A DNA stretch of 64,000 nucleotides, taken from JAAXIE01 sp965263155. GTDB lineage: Bacteria > Chloroflexota > Dehalococcoidia > Lucifugimonadales > JAAXIE01. Position 1 is the stretch's first letter, and each line of letters begins with the position of its first letter. A model generated the notes under the pieces. The model was not told the DNA's origin. It saw nothing but the letters and a program-made list of their open reading frames with translations, and ran no database searches. This document shows, piece by piece, positions 53,517 to 62,300 of the stretch. The stretch covers positions 434,001 through 498,000 of the forward strand of contig OZ253586.1 in assembly GCA_965263155.1 (NCBI GenBank). The letters are read 5' to 3'. The position numbers and the translations under genes are program-made.

Positions 53517-55076
53517 CTACTAACTTTTCGGTCGGTGTAGAGAGCGTGATACTGACCTTGTCCTCACCATCAATGGTCACTTTATCGAGGAGATGGAGCA
53601 GGATTTCCCGGCGTTCTTCCAAAGTAGGGGCTTGGAGACTCCCACGGACGGACTCACTCCATTGCAGGACTGTCCTCCTTAGGCCCTCAGCCTGCGCCGC
53701 GGCAGCCTCAAGGCTGCGGCACTCTTCAAGCTTCGCCTGCAACTTCTGTGACTTCTCCAAAATGAACTTACGTTGACGATCAAGTTGGGTTTCGCGAATC
53801 TTGCCGCTTACATGCAACCGGATCGCCCTGTCGTCCTCCCCCTGCACTTGGCCCAGCTCACGTTCCGCTTGCTCCACCTGTTCCTTTGGCAGACCTCCGT
53901 CCGAACCCCTAGCTGAGTTGATCCCAGCGATAATGAGTTCCGGGGTCTGCGCTACCCTCCTGACCTCATTCCATACAAGGCCTTCCAACTTGTCCGCCCT
54001 GATGATGGGGTGTTCACGACAACCATACAGGCCCTTGCTTATCCCGTAGCAGCGGTAGAAGCGATGAGGGGGCTCTACCTCGTAGTAGTACACCTTCCCA
54101 TTCCGCCGTATGGTTCTTTGTCTCGTTGCCCTTCCCCCAAGCAGCATTCCGCACTCGGTACATCTCACAAGGTGCTGAAGCATGTAGACCACCTTGGTGT
54201 TACGCTTCGCTCGGTTCGTGCGGTGCATCTTGGCCTCTTGGGCTTTCTCCCAGGTCGTCTCGTCGACCAACTGCGGAACCGGGATTGGTATCCAGGTATC
54301 CTCCGGCTGCTTTTGGACCCTTCTCCCATTCTCAGTCAGCGTGTGCCTTTGCCTGCCGTACCACCATGTCCCTTTGGATGTCGCGTTGCTCAACATGCGG
54401 CTGACGGTGGAACGATTCCAGTGGGTACCTCGATGCTTGGTCGGGATGCCATCCGCCATGAGTTCGCGTGCGATGCGGTAGGCCCCCATCCCCTCGTGGA
54501 CGTACTGCCGGAAGATTCGCCTGACGATCTCGGACTCATCTTCTTCTATTTCGGGATTGCCACCCCCGCCCGGCGGTATCCATACGGGACCTCACTGGTG
54601 GGAATCCGACCCTGCTTGGCCATCCCCCGCCTACCCATCGACACGCGTTCCCTGAAGTTGTCAATCTCGATCTTGCCCATAGCGGCCATGAGACCAAAGG
54701 TCTTCATGTCGATGGTTTCCATCACGGCTTTCAGCTGGACCTGATGGGCCTCCACCACTTCCATCAAGGCCGCTGCCGGATACATGCCACGGCTCAACCT
54801 GTCGGACTTCCAGCAGACGATGGTGTCGAACAGTCCCGACCTGGCATCGGCCAGCATGCGCTGAAACTCGGGGCGGCCCTTCGACCATCCGTGCCCAACC
54901 TCTTGGTATCGGGCAGTGATGGTGAGTCCCTCCTTCATACAATAGGACTCCATATCGGCGACCTGCTCATACAGAGAGGTCTTGTCGTCCTCAGCTTGAC
55001 TCTTGTCGGATACGCGGGCGTAGTTCGCGGCTCGCCGTCCTTCTCCCCGCTGAGACTGTGACTCGGTTCTTGGCAT
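53479..55076 (-). pseudogene. large serine recombinase, frameshifted
   Basis: ATG 55076 with GAGGAGG begins a resolvase domain with the catalytic Ser in NYARVSDKSQ and WKSDRLSRGMYPAAALMEV. The Recombinase domain (YRIARELMADGIPTKHRG) and zinc ribbon (VRCTECGMLLGG) follow in another frame, which also encodes a coiled coil. One indel in a G-rich run near 54565 splits the gene after PYGYRRAG; the expected join is GGNPEIEEDESEIVRRIF. It may be a recent mutation or a sequencing error in that run. The last codons are antisense to the end of the TRAP pseudogene, suggesting insertion there. Confidence 0.85.
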
Positions 55077-55276
55077 GGTTGACCTCCTCGCTCGGTGTGT
55101 CACCTGAAAACATGGACGGGTCCCCTCTTCTTGCCAGTACCCGGGGTGCACATAGCGCGATATTGTATATTCTGCATATATCTGCATATAATTCCAGCAT
55201 GGGGGGGAAACCGGGTAAATTCTTATCAATCGAGAGGTCCATCCTCGCATCTCCGGGTTGCAAGGAGGGTTCCACT

Positions 55277-55471
55277 ATGGAGTTTGTACCGTTCATCTTC
55301 ATTGCGATAGTCGCGGTGGTCTTCGCGGTGATATGCCGCAACATGGCCGTCTCTAGGAACAGAAACCCGACCACTTGGGCTGCCCTAGGGTTTGTGTTCG
55401 GCATCTTGGCTGTCATAGCCATCAGTATCATGGGCCACCAAAGCCAGCGCCCCGCTCCGTCTATCCGCTAA
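55277..55471 (+). CDS. small two-helix membrane protein (64 aa)
   Basis: The 64-residue protein has helices at about 5-20 (FIFIAIVAVVFAVICR) and 35-52 (ALGFVFGILAVIAIS), joined by MAVSRNRNPTTW. AAGGAGG lies 7 nt before ATG 55277, so this start is preferred to one far upstream. No family recognised; it may regulate a larger membrane complex. Confidence 0.65.
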   Translation: MEFVPFIFIAIVAVVFAVICRNMAVSRNRNPTTWAALGFVFGILAVIAISIMGHQSQRPAPSIR

Positions 55472-55564
55472 GTGCGCCATTTCCAGACTTCCCTGCCTTC
55501 GCCTGCCTGTTGTAGAGAAGTGGGCGGGCTTTGCCCACACATTTTTGCCTCAAGGAGTTGAGCT

Positions 55565-56533
55565 ATGCCTATACGTTCATGCCTAACCGTTGCCGCCGCC
55601 CTACTGCTAGCGCTGGCTCTGGCCTGCACGGGTCCCGTAGGGCCGCAGGGTGAGATAGGGCCGCAGGGGCCACCGGGCGCACAAGGCGAGGCGGGGGCGC
55701 CAGGGCCTCCGGGAAAGGCTGGCCTTGACGGTATGCAAGGGCCTCCCGGCGAACGAGGCTCGGCCGGGCCTCAAGGCGAAGCCGGGGTTCGCGGCGAAGC
55801 GGGGCCGCGCGGAGAGGCCGGGCCGCCTGGAGCCACAGGACCAAAGGGCGACATAGGGCCACGAGGCCCGCGCGGGCTACAAGGGGAGCGTGGCCCTAGA
55901 GGAGAGCGTGGAGCGCCCGGCCTTATACCGCCTCCCACAGCAGCTCCTACGCCGCCTATTGTGACCGTGACCGTTCCGCCTATCCCAATCGTCTCCATCT
56001 CGCCTGTTGCGCCATCTAGCTGGGAATCGTCAGGCTCGTGGTATAGGGACGCCGATTGGGAGATGGGTTTACTGGCCGTCGTCGAAGACATCGCGGCCGA
56101 CCAGGGCTTGGACTCCGAGGACTACAACGTGCAAGTGGCGGTTCTTGACTCAGACCCCCAGCAGACAAGTGACCTAGCTTTCGCCTTGGCCTGCATCGGC
56201 CCTGTCCAGGCAGGATACGTAGTCCCTTACGGTGATATGCCCGCCAACATAAGCAGGTATACCTTGGCTATTTGGGACGACATAGCCGGGGAATTCGTTG
56301 GCAATATAGTCTCAGGAGCTGCAACGATCACTGATGACGGTCTGGCGGTGTATATCTCGAATCGCAGCACGTTGTCCTCGGCAATCAGTATGTTACGGCG
56401 AGCGGCATCCGGAGCGCTGCCTAGAGGGCAAGTGTTCTATGTAGGGCTCAACAGCACGCGAGGCGCAATCCTGGGGGCTGAGTTTGACCCCGATGGATTG
56501 GAAGATGCGCTGGCGTATTTGGGCTGTTTCTAG
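55565..56533 (+). CDS. collagen-like lipoprotein
   Basis: The 322-residue protein has a lipoprotein signal ending LALAC. About 33 G-x-y triplets (residues 24-122, for example GPQGEIGPQGPPGAQG) should form a collagen triple helix. A Pro/Thr linker and a folded C-terminal domain of about 170 residues follow (WEMGLLAVVEDIAADQGLDSEDYNVQ onward), with no family I recognise. Such stalks hold a head domain away from the surface. ATG 55565 follows AAGGAG. Confidence 0.85.
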   Translation: MPIRSCLTVAAALLLALALACTGPVGPQGEIGPQGPPGAQGEAGAPGPPGKAGLDGMQGPPGERGSAGPQGEAGVRGEAGPRGEAGPPGATGPKGDIGPRGPRGLQGERGPRGERGAPGLIPPPTAAPTPPIVTVTVPPIPIVSISPVAPSSWESSGSWYRDADWEMGLLAVVEDIAADQGLDSEDYNVQVAVLDSDPQQTSDLAFALACIGPVQAGYVVPYGDMPANISRYTLAIWDDIAGEFVGNIVSGAATITDDGLAVYISNRSTLSSAISMLRRAASGALPRGQVFYVGLNSTRGAILGAEFDPDGLEDALAYLGCF

Positions 56534-56607
56534 GACGGGATGACTCCATCGCTCCGTGCTTGTCCGCCCTTATTGCGGGCAAGCTGACCGGCGCAGTATC
56601 CTAAGAG

Positions 56608-56633
56608 AGCGGGCCAGTTCCAACTGGCCCGCT
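56608..56633 (+). terminator. hairpin terminator after the collagen-like gene
   Basis: AGCGGGCCAGTT (56608-56619), loop CC, AACTGGCCCGCT: a perfect 12-bp stem, followed by TTCAAGT. Confidence 0.7.
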
Positions 56634-56709
56634 TTCAAGTCCCTAGCAGGAGACCACCCTGCGAAAGGCAGGGTAATGTAAGTGGGCTCCTGCAATCAAG
56701 GAGTCCACC

Positions 56710-56787
56710 ATGGAATTGTTCTTCTTCGGGCTAGGCATCGCCCTCTACCTCTATGGAGAGTTGGTAAGCCAACGCACCAATCACTAA
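56710..56787 (+). CDS. micro-protein, 25 aa, membrane-type
   Basis: ATG 56710 has AAGGAG 8 nt upstream and encodes MELFFFGLGIALYLYGELVS and five more residues. One short hydrophobic helix. It ends 21 nt before the next gene, which also has a strong ribosome site. Confidence 0.45.
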   Translation: MELFFFGLGIALYLYGELVSQRTNH

Positions 56788-56808
56788 AACGGGGAAGGAG
56801 ATACCCCC

Positions 56809-57063
56809 ATGGGCTTCTATCTCAATGTAAGGCCGAGTGTGGCAACATTACACACCGACCAGTGCAAGCAGGCAAGGGATTGGGCGGAGGCGGCGAGGTT
56901 GGCAGGGGCTGATACCTGGTTATGGTTCGACACCTATTTCGCATGCCTCGTCAAGGTGGCGCAGGAGCGGAAGGAAGTGTCGCTCCATTTGGCCTGCGCT
57001 CCAAAGCCCGACGCGCTTACCGACCAGGTTCTCGCCCTTTATGAAGCCCTGCGGACCGGCTAA
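56809..57063 (+). CDS. hypothetical protein (84 aa)
   Basis: AAGGAG precedes ATG 56809. The protein is soluble and helical (HTDQCKQARDWAEAARLAGA, then WFDTYFACLVKVAQERKEV), with no family I recognise. It follows the micro-protein at 56710 by 21 nt, so the two are probably cotranscribed. Confidence 0.6.
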   Translation: MGFYLNVRPSVATLHTDQCKQARDWAEAARLAGADTWLWFDTYFACLVKVAQERKEVSLHLACAPKPDALTDQVLALYEALRTG

Positions 57064-57328
57064 GGCCAGCAGGGGAACCCCCGCTGGCTGCCAGAACATA
57101 CGTACAGGGTGGATGTTTCCTCCGTTCTGTTTCTCCGTATATGGAGGCCCGCTCAGTAGGGCCGGGTAGCTACGAGCCTACTGAGAATATTGCCCCTCGC
57201 TTATAGCTGTTCTGCAATTGACTCGCAACGATGCCTCAAGTAGAATGCCGACGGTTTTCCCGCCGCCCTGTAGTGGGCGAACCGCCTTGGCCTAAGCAGA
57301 AAGCCCAGCTTTGGGAGGAGTGTATTCA

Positions 57329-57796
57329 ATGCCCAGTATTACTGTAACCGTCAACGGGACCAGCTACACCAACGACGTTGAGCCTAGACTGCTGCTGGTG
57401 CACTATCTGCGCGACGTGTTGGGCTTGACCGGCACCCACGTAGGATGCGACACAAGCCAGTGCGGTGCCTGCACCATTCATGTGGACGGGCTGGCCGTGA
57501 AGTCCTGCACTCTGTTCGCGGTCCAGGTTGACGGCGCGGACATGCTTACCATTGAAGGCATGGCCCAAGGCGACCAGCTTCACCCCATCCAGGAAGGGTT
57601 CTGGGAAGAGCATGGCCTGCAGTGTGGGTTCTGCACCCCCGGCATGATCATGATTGCCCATCAGATGCTGCAACGCACCCCGCGGCCCACCGAGGCGGAG
57701 ATCCGCCACGGCTTGGCGGGCAACCTGTGTCGTTGCACCGGCTACCACAACATTGTCAAGGCCATCCAATACGCTGCCAATAAGATGGCGCCATAA
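57329..57796 (+). CDS. 2Fe-2S subunit of a xanthine dehydrogenase/CO dehydrogenase-type enzyme
   Basis: The 155-residue CoxS-like subunit binds two 2Fe-2S clusters. A plant-ferredoxin-type site is CDTSQCGACTIHVDG near residue 42, and a second site is CGFCTPGMIM near 102 with CRCTGY near 137. ATG 57329 has GGAGGAG 9 nt upstream. The FAD subunit follows after 60 nt; the molybdenum subunit is not in this window. Confidence 0.93.
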   Translation: MPSITVTVNGTSYTNDVEPRLLLVHYLRDVLGLTGTHVGCDTSQCGACTIHVDGLAVKSCTLFAVQVDGADMLTIEGMAQGDQLHPIQEGFWEEHGLQCGFCTPGMIMIAHQMLQRTPRPTEAEIRHGLAGNLCRCTGYHNIVKAIQYAANKMAP

Positions 57797-57856
57797 GCGT
57801 CGTGGCCGTGTGGGAACTAGCATGAAGCACACATTTCTCAAGAGGAGTCATACGAA

Positions 57857-58726
57857 ATGATCCCTGCCTCCTTTGACTACCACTCACCCAACACCTTGGC
57901 AGACGCCCTGCGGCTGCTGGGCAAGAACCGGGAAGACGGCAAGATAATGGCTGGAGGCCATAGCCTGACTCCCATGATGAAGCTGCGGCTGGCACGGCCA
58001 AGTGCGGTCATTGACCTGCGCCGCGTGCCCGATCTCAGCTATATTCGTGAAGAAAACGGTCATCTTGCCATCGGGGCCATGACCACATATTGGGACATCA
58101 TGTCTTCGTCCTTAGTGCAGGAGAAGCGTCCCGGCTTGGCCGCTACTGCCTCCGAAGTCGCCGATATCCAGGTGCGCAACAAAGGCACCATCGGTGGGTC
58201 GCTGGCCCATGCTGATCCCGCTGGCGACATGCCCGCCGCTGCCCTTGCTCTTGAGGCGGAGATACTATCTTGCAGCAGCAGAGCGGAGAGGGCCATCCCC
58301 GCCGAGCGCTTCTTCGTCGACACCTTCACCACCCGGCTGCGCGACAACGAGATTCTGACCGAGATCCGTATCCCCGTTGCCCCTGCCCGTACCGGCGAGT
58401 CTTACAAGAAATTTGCCAACAAGGCATCCCACTACGCCATTGTGGGAGTTGCCGCCCAAGTGACCTTGGGGCGTGACGGCAACTGCGAGAAGGTGCGCAT
58501 CGGCATCACTGGCGCTGGGCCGAAGGCAGTGCGAGCTCGAGCCTCGGAGCGTGCTCTGGAAGGGCGCGATCCCAGCGACCGCCAGATCGAGCGGGCGGCC
58601 AGCATGGCCAGCCGCGCCGTGACCCTCTACAACGAAGACATCCACGGGTCGGGCGAGTACCGTGCTCACCTCACCCGAGTGATGACCCGGCGAGCTCTAC
58701 AGGAGGCGGTCGCCAACGCCCGGTAG
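57857..58726 (+). CDS. FAD-binding subunit of a xanthine dehydrogenase/CO dehydrogenase-type enzyme
   Basis: The 289-residue CoxM-like flavoprotein has the FAD motifs GGHSLTPMMKLRLA (near residue 32) and TIGGSLAHADPAGDMP (near 111). It passes electrons from the molybdenum subunit to FAD. It is the partner of the 2Fe-2S subunit upstream. No CoxL follows: the next gene is an NrtS-like protein, then the strand reverses. Confidence 0.92.
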   Translation: MIPASFDYHSPNTLADALRLLGKNREDGKIMAGGHSLTPMMKLRLARPSAVIDLRRVPDLSYIREENGHLAIGAMTTYWDIMSSSLVQEKRPGLAATASEVADIQVRNKGTIGGSLAHADPAGDMPAAALALEAEILSCSSRAERAIPAERFFVDTFTTRLRDNEILTEIRIPVAPARTGESYKKFANKASHYAIVGVAAQVTLGRDGNCEKVRIGITGAGPKAVRARASERALEGRDPSDRQIERAASMASRAVTLYNEDIHGSGEYRAHLTRVMTRRALQEAVANAR

Positions 58727-58748
58727 CCTTCTGCTTCGGCACAACACA

Positions 58749-59060
58749 TTGCAGCCAACCGACTTAGAGACTGGTTGTGAATCATGCGAGCGGCCCCTGA
58801 GAAGGGGCCGCCGTTTTGTGTTTAAGAGGGGCAATGCGGAACACGTGAGATGCCTGCGGTGTTGCTTCCTCTACTGGCCCATGGTTCGCCGCTCCCTAGC
58901 GGCATCCTTGCTTGTAGGGTCTCTGCTTACGGCAATCAACCAAGGCACCATCCTCTTCGGTGGGGTGTGGGCTGCAGACCTCTACTGGAAGATCCCCCTC
59001 ACCTTTTGCGTCCCCTTCTGCGTCGCCACCTATGGGGCGTTGGCCAACAGCCGCAGCTAG
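58749..59060 (+). CDS. NrtS-like nitrate/nitrite transporter with N-terminal Cys ribbon
   Basis: The C-terminal 60 residues (SLAASLLVGSLLTAINQGTIL and WKIPLTFCVPFCVATYGAL) match the small two-helix NrtS family. The N-terminal 40 residues carry CESC and CLRC, a possible zinc ribbon not typical of short NrtS proteins. TTG 58749 is the only early start and lacks a clear ribosome site, so the N-terminus is uncertain. Function is inferred from the helices only. Confidence 0.6.
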   Translation: MQPTDLETGCESCERPLRRGRRFVFKRGNAEHVRCLRCCFLYWPMVRRSLAASLLVGSLLTAINQGTILFGGVWAADLYWKIPLTFCVPFCVATYGALANSRS

Positions 59061-59203
59061 CCTCTGCCTAAGATGGTGGCGACTAGATGAGAGGTCCGGT
59101 CATCCGACATGAGCTCAAATGTTGGCATTCCGAGGGCTGGCCAACGATTGGGCACCAGACACCTGGCCGGAGTAAGGTGCGTAGTCAATCCGCTCTCAAG
59201 AGG

Positions 59204-60526
59204 TCACGAACGGGGGCGACTAGCCGGGTGAGGAAGAGGAACTGAAGCGCTACCTGCCTGCTGTGGCTGGACGTCGGGTACGTAGCCCCGAAGGGCGCGC
59301 ATCTGCGGGCTGGCAACCAGTACTCCAAGCGCTACCAGCAGGATAAGCAGCCCCCCGATGGCCACTGCCGTGGCAGCATCTGTGTGCTGGGCAACCGTTC
59401 CGCCCACAGCCATGCCGAGCGGGACTAGGCTCCACGTGGCCCCGAATATGCCCATGACCCTGCCCCTAAGCCGGTCGGGCACCAGTTGTTGCAGTGTGCT
59501 CATGCCTCCCACCAAGTAGGTGGAGTAGGATGCCCCAACGAAGAAGAGGATACCCATGGCCGGCAGGTATGCCCCTTGCCATGCTGCTACGGAGAACAGG
59601 ACTAGGAATATGCCATAGCTCACGGCCGATACAAGGATCACTATGCCCTTGGGATGGCGTGGTTTGAGGTTGGCGATGAGTATGGTGCCCACCAGCGCCC
59701 CAGCGCCCGCCACCCCCAGCAGGTAGCCGACGCGAGCGGCTCCCACGTGAAAGGCCTCGTCGGCGAAAGAGGGCATGAGGTGTATGTAGGACATGCCAAA
59801 CAGGCTGTTGCAGAAGGTGAGCAGCATTACAAGAGAGAAGATGGTGTGCTCCCGCACGTAGCGAAACCCCTCCCGCACCTGCTGCACCACCCGGCCTTGC
59901 GCCGGTGGTCGTTCCCTCAGGTTCAGCAACGACACCACGATGGACATCAGGTAGAAGGCGGCGGCGGTGCAGAACATGGAGGTGTGTATCTCCCAGTTCT
60001 CGATGACCAAGCCAGCCACGGCAGGAGCGCCGATGCGCACCGCGTTCCATACGATGTTCTCCATGGCGACGGCGTTCAGGATGTGCTCCCGCAGCACCAG
60101 CCGGGGGAAGATGCTGGAGCGGCTCGGCTGGTCGATGGCGGAGACAGCCCCTATGATTACCGCCGTCGCCAGCACATGCCATACTTCGGCGCGGTCCATC
60201 AGCACTAGCACTGCGAGAAAGGTAACCACGGTGGCGGAGGTCGCTTGGGCAAGGGTCACCATGCGCTTGGGCTCAAGCCGGTCCGCCAGCACGCCCCCGA
60301 CGAGGTTCAGGGCCAGGGCTGGCAGGGCAATGGCCAGCCCCAAGTAGGCAAGGTCCTGCTCCTCACCGGTCAGGTCGTACATGAGCCAACCCATGGTGAA
60401 GTTGAGGAGCATCTGGTGGCCCGTCACTTGGGCCAGCAGCACCATCCAGTAGTAGCGGAACTGCCCGTATCGCATGGATGAGGGCAGGGCGTTATTCAGC
60501 CGGCGTAAGGCACTGGAGGAACCCAT
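59204..60526 (-). CDS. MFS transporter
   Basis: The 440-residue protein has 12 predicted helices and the motif GVLADRLEPKRMV between TM2 and TM3. It resembles the enterobactin exporter/MFS_3 branch (AISDQPSRSSIFP-like VSAIDQPSRSSIFPRLV near residue 133). It probably exports a small molecule. It is the last gene of the run starting at cmk and is preceded by a small gene. Confidence 0.85.
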   Translation of the reverse strand: MGSSSALRRLNNALPSSMRYGQFRYYWMVLLAQVTGHQMLLNFTMGWLMYDLTGEEQDLAYLGLAIALPALALNLVGGVLADRLEPKRMVTLAQATSATVVTFLAVLVLMDRAEVWHVLATAVIIGAVSAIDQPSRSSIFPRLVLREHILNAVAMENIVWNAVRIGAPAVAGLVIENWEIHTSMFCTAAAFYLMSIVVSLLNLRERPPAQGRVVQQVREGFRYVREHTIFSLVMLLTFCNSLFGMSYIHLMPSFADEAFHVGAARVGYLLGVAGAGALVGTILIANLKPRHPKGIVILVSAVSYGIFLVLFSVAAWQGAYLPAMGILFFVGASYSTYLVGGMSTLQQLVPDRLRGRVMGIFGATWSLVPLGMAVGGTVAQHTDAATAVAIGGLLILLVALGVLVASPQMRALRGYVPDVQPQQAGSASVPLPHPASRPRS

Positions 60527-60551
60527 TGGCGAATGGTTAATTCCTCACCCG

Positions 60552-60788
60552 TCAATCTCTCAGGGGCAGGGTGCCCCAAGTCAGCGAGTCCGGGTCATCC
60601 ACCAACGCCTGCTCCTGTGCCATTTGACGGAGCTGCAGTAGCGTGGCGTTGACCTCGGCGGTGAGGTACACCCACTCCGGCTCTTCGGGGAACCAATAGG
60701 GCGAATTTATGCGGACTACCTTACACTCCTGCGCGTTCAGGTAGATCCCAAATCTTGTTGCCCTAGATGGTGTAGGATCGTGCTGCAT
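60552..60788 (-). CDS. hypothetical protein (78 aa)
   Basis: It starts inside the 3' end of the acyltransferase gene (52-nt overlap) in another frame and ends 26 nt before the MFS gene. No family recognised; soluble, with YWFPEEPEWVYLTAEVNA. The position in the operon and continuous frame make it likely real. Confidence 0.5.
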   Translation of the reverse strand: MQHDPTPSRATRFGIYLNAQECKVVRINSPYWFPEEPEWVYLTAEVNATLLQLRQMAQEQALVDDPDSLTWGTLPLRD

Positions 60789-61489
60789 TCGTTACCGTCC
60801 TGGTCTTGGTGCCCGTTGCCAGGGGAGTTGACCTTGGCTTGGGCTCGCATGCGCTCCAGCGAATAGTAGCCGCGATATTGTTCCGGCAGCATGACGGCTA
60901 TCCGGCCCATGATGTTGTCTGTGAAATGCTCCAGCACTGCCCTGCTGACGTTGCCCTCGATGTGGGGCAGCGTGAAGGGCTGACCAACACGCACCGACAT
61001 GTGGCAGAAGGCGAACAGGGTGCGCCACAGGGGGCGTATCTTCTCGGTGCCCCACACCGCCACCGGCAGTATGGGAGCTTGGGATTTGAGGGCGAGATAG
61101 GCCGCCCCGGGAGAGGCTCTGCGCATTGATCCTTCCAAGCTGCGCCCCCCTTCGGGAAACAGCCCCACACACCTGTCGCGGGCCAACTGTCTCATGGCCC
61201 AGCGTAGGGCCTCCGGGTCGTTTCCGTCGCGCTTCAGCGGGAATGCGCCCAGACCGCGCAACACTTGGTTTCGGACAGGTCCCCTGAACAGGCCGTCCTT
61301 CGCCATGAAGAACACATAACGGCCCACAGTGCTGGTGACGAGGGGTATGTCGGAGTTGCCCATGTGGTTGGAAACGACAATCAGCGGGCCGTACCGTGGC
61401 ACGTTCTCCTTGCCCTCCCTGTGGATTCGAGCGAACAGGGTCATGCCCACGCGGGCCAGTTCTGTGCCAATGTGGTAGTAGACGCCCAT
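60737..61489 (-). CDS. plsC: 1-acyl-glycerol-3-phosphate acyltransferase
   Basis: The 250-residue membrane enzyme adds the second acyl chain in phospholipid synthesis. It has NHMGNSD (H-x4-D, near residue 41) and GLFPEGGRSLEG (EGxR/S, near 116). The last 30 residues (GNGHQDQDGNECS) are a polar tail not usual in the family. The ATG shares one base with the TGA of cmk (TGATG), so the two are coupled, a pairing seen in many bacteria. Confidence 0.9.
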   Translation of the reverse strand: MGVYYHIGTELARVGMTLFARIHREGKENVPRYGPLIVVSNHMGNSDIPLVTSTVGRYVFFMAKDGLFRGPVRNQVLRGLGAFPLKRDGNDPEALRWAMRQLARDRCVGLFPEGGRSLEGSMRRASPGAAYLALKSQAPILPVAVWGTEKIRPLWRTLFAFCHMSVRVGQPFTLPHIEGNVSRAVLEHFTDNIMGRIAVMLPEQYRGYYSLERMRAQAKVNSPGNGHQDQDGNECSTILHHLGQQDLGST

Positions 61490-62202
61490 CAGGAATCCCC
61501 AAGCCAGGACATGATTTTCTCCACTACCTGTTCGGGGTCCATGTGCTCGGTATCCAGCTTGCGAGCGTCGTCCGCCGGAATCAGGGGCGAGTGACTACGT
61601 TGGGTATCGCGCCTGTCCCGCTCTTCCATGTGGGCCAATACTTCAGGGAAAGAGTCGGCTTCTCCCGTTTGCAACATGCGTCTGCGGGCACGCGTTTCGG
61701 CCGATGCCACTAAGAAGACCTTCAGGTCTGCTCGGGGTGCAACCATGGTGCCTATGTCGCGCCCCACCATCACAATAGAGCCTCGGCCCGCGATGTTCTG
61801 CTGCTGTTTCACCAAGGCCTCGCGTACCTCGGGCCATTGGGCTACTTGGGAGGCGGCATTGCCCACTTCCGCCGTGTACAACTTCCGGTGCTTGTCACGT
61901 TCTTCGCTGGAGGCGTTGCCCTCTTCGACCGCAAACGCAAGTATGTCGCTTGTCGCCAACTTGCCCAAGGCAACGCTGTCGGAGAGGGAGACTCTCCTGT
62001 GCATGGCTGTCCACGCCAAGGTGCGATACATGACGCCGGTGTCGAGAAATCTGTAGCCCAGCCTGCAGGCCAGAATCCTGCCTACTGTAGTCTTGCCTGA
62101 GGCGGCTGGGCCGTCAATGGCGATGGTTGGGTGCTTGCGCGGTACCCCTCCGCTAGAGCGTAAGGGCGTGCCTAACGGTTGATTTTCCGTCGAAAGAAAC
62201 AC
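61489..62202 (-). CDS. cmk: cytidylate kinase
   Basis: The 237-residue (d)CMP kinase has the P-loop GPAASGKTT near residue 31, FLDTGVMYRTLAW near 53, and VMVGRDIGTMVAPRADLKVFL near 142 with the family GRDIGT motif. GTG 62202 is the first start but has no ribosome site; the conserved part begins about 25 residues in. It heads the cmk-plsC-MFS unit. Confidence 0.93.
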   Translation of the reverse strand: MFLSTENQPLGTPLRSSGGVPRKHPTIAIDGPAASGKTTVGRILACRLGYRFLDTGVMYRTLAWTAMHRRVSLSDSVALGKLATSDILAFAVEEGNASSEERDKHRKLYTAEVGNAASQVAQWPEVREALVKQQQNIAGRGSIVMVGRDIGTMVAPRADLKVFLVASAETRARRRMLQTGEADSFPEVLAHMEERDRRDTQRSHSPLIPADDARKLDTEHMDPEQVVEKIMSWLGDS

Positions 62203-62300
62203 CGTTGGGAGTATATACTCGACAGCTATGAGTGTATAGCTTTCTCCTCACTAGGCCCTGCCTCACTGGGCGCTCACGTAGCGGCAGGCGGCGCCTCTCC

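Noticed and set aside
50668..55190. TATGCAGATAT-like words near 50668 and near 55170 as attachment sites of the recombinase element
   Set aside because: The words are short, AT-rich and partly repeated locally; without an empty site the match is not better than chance.
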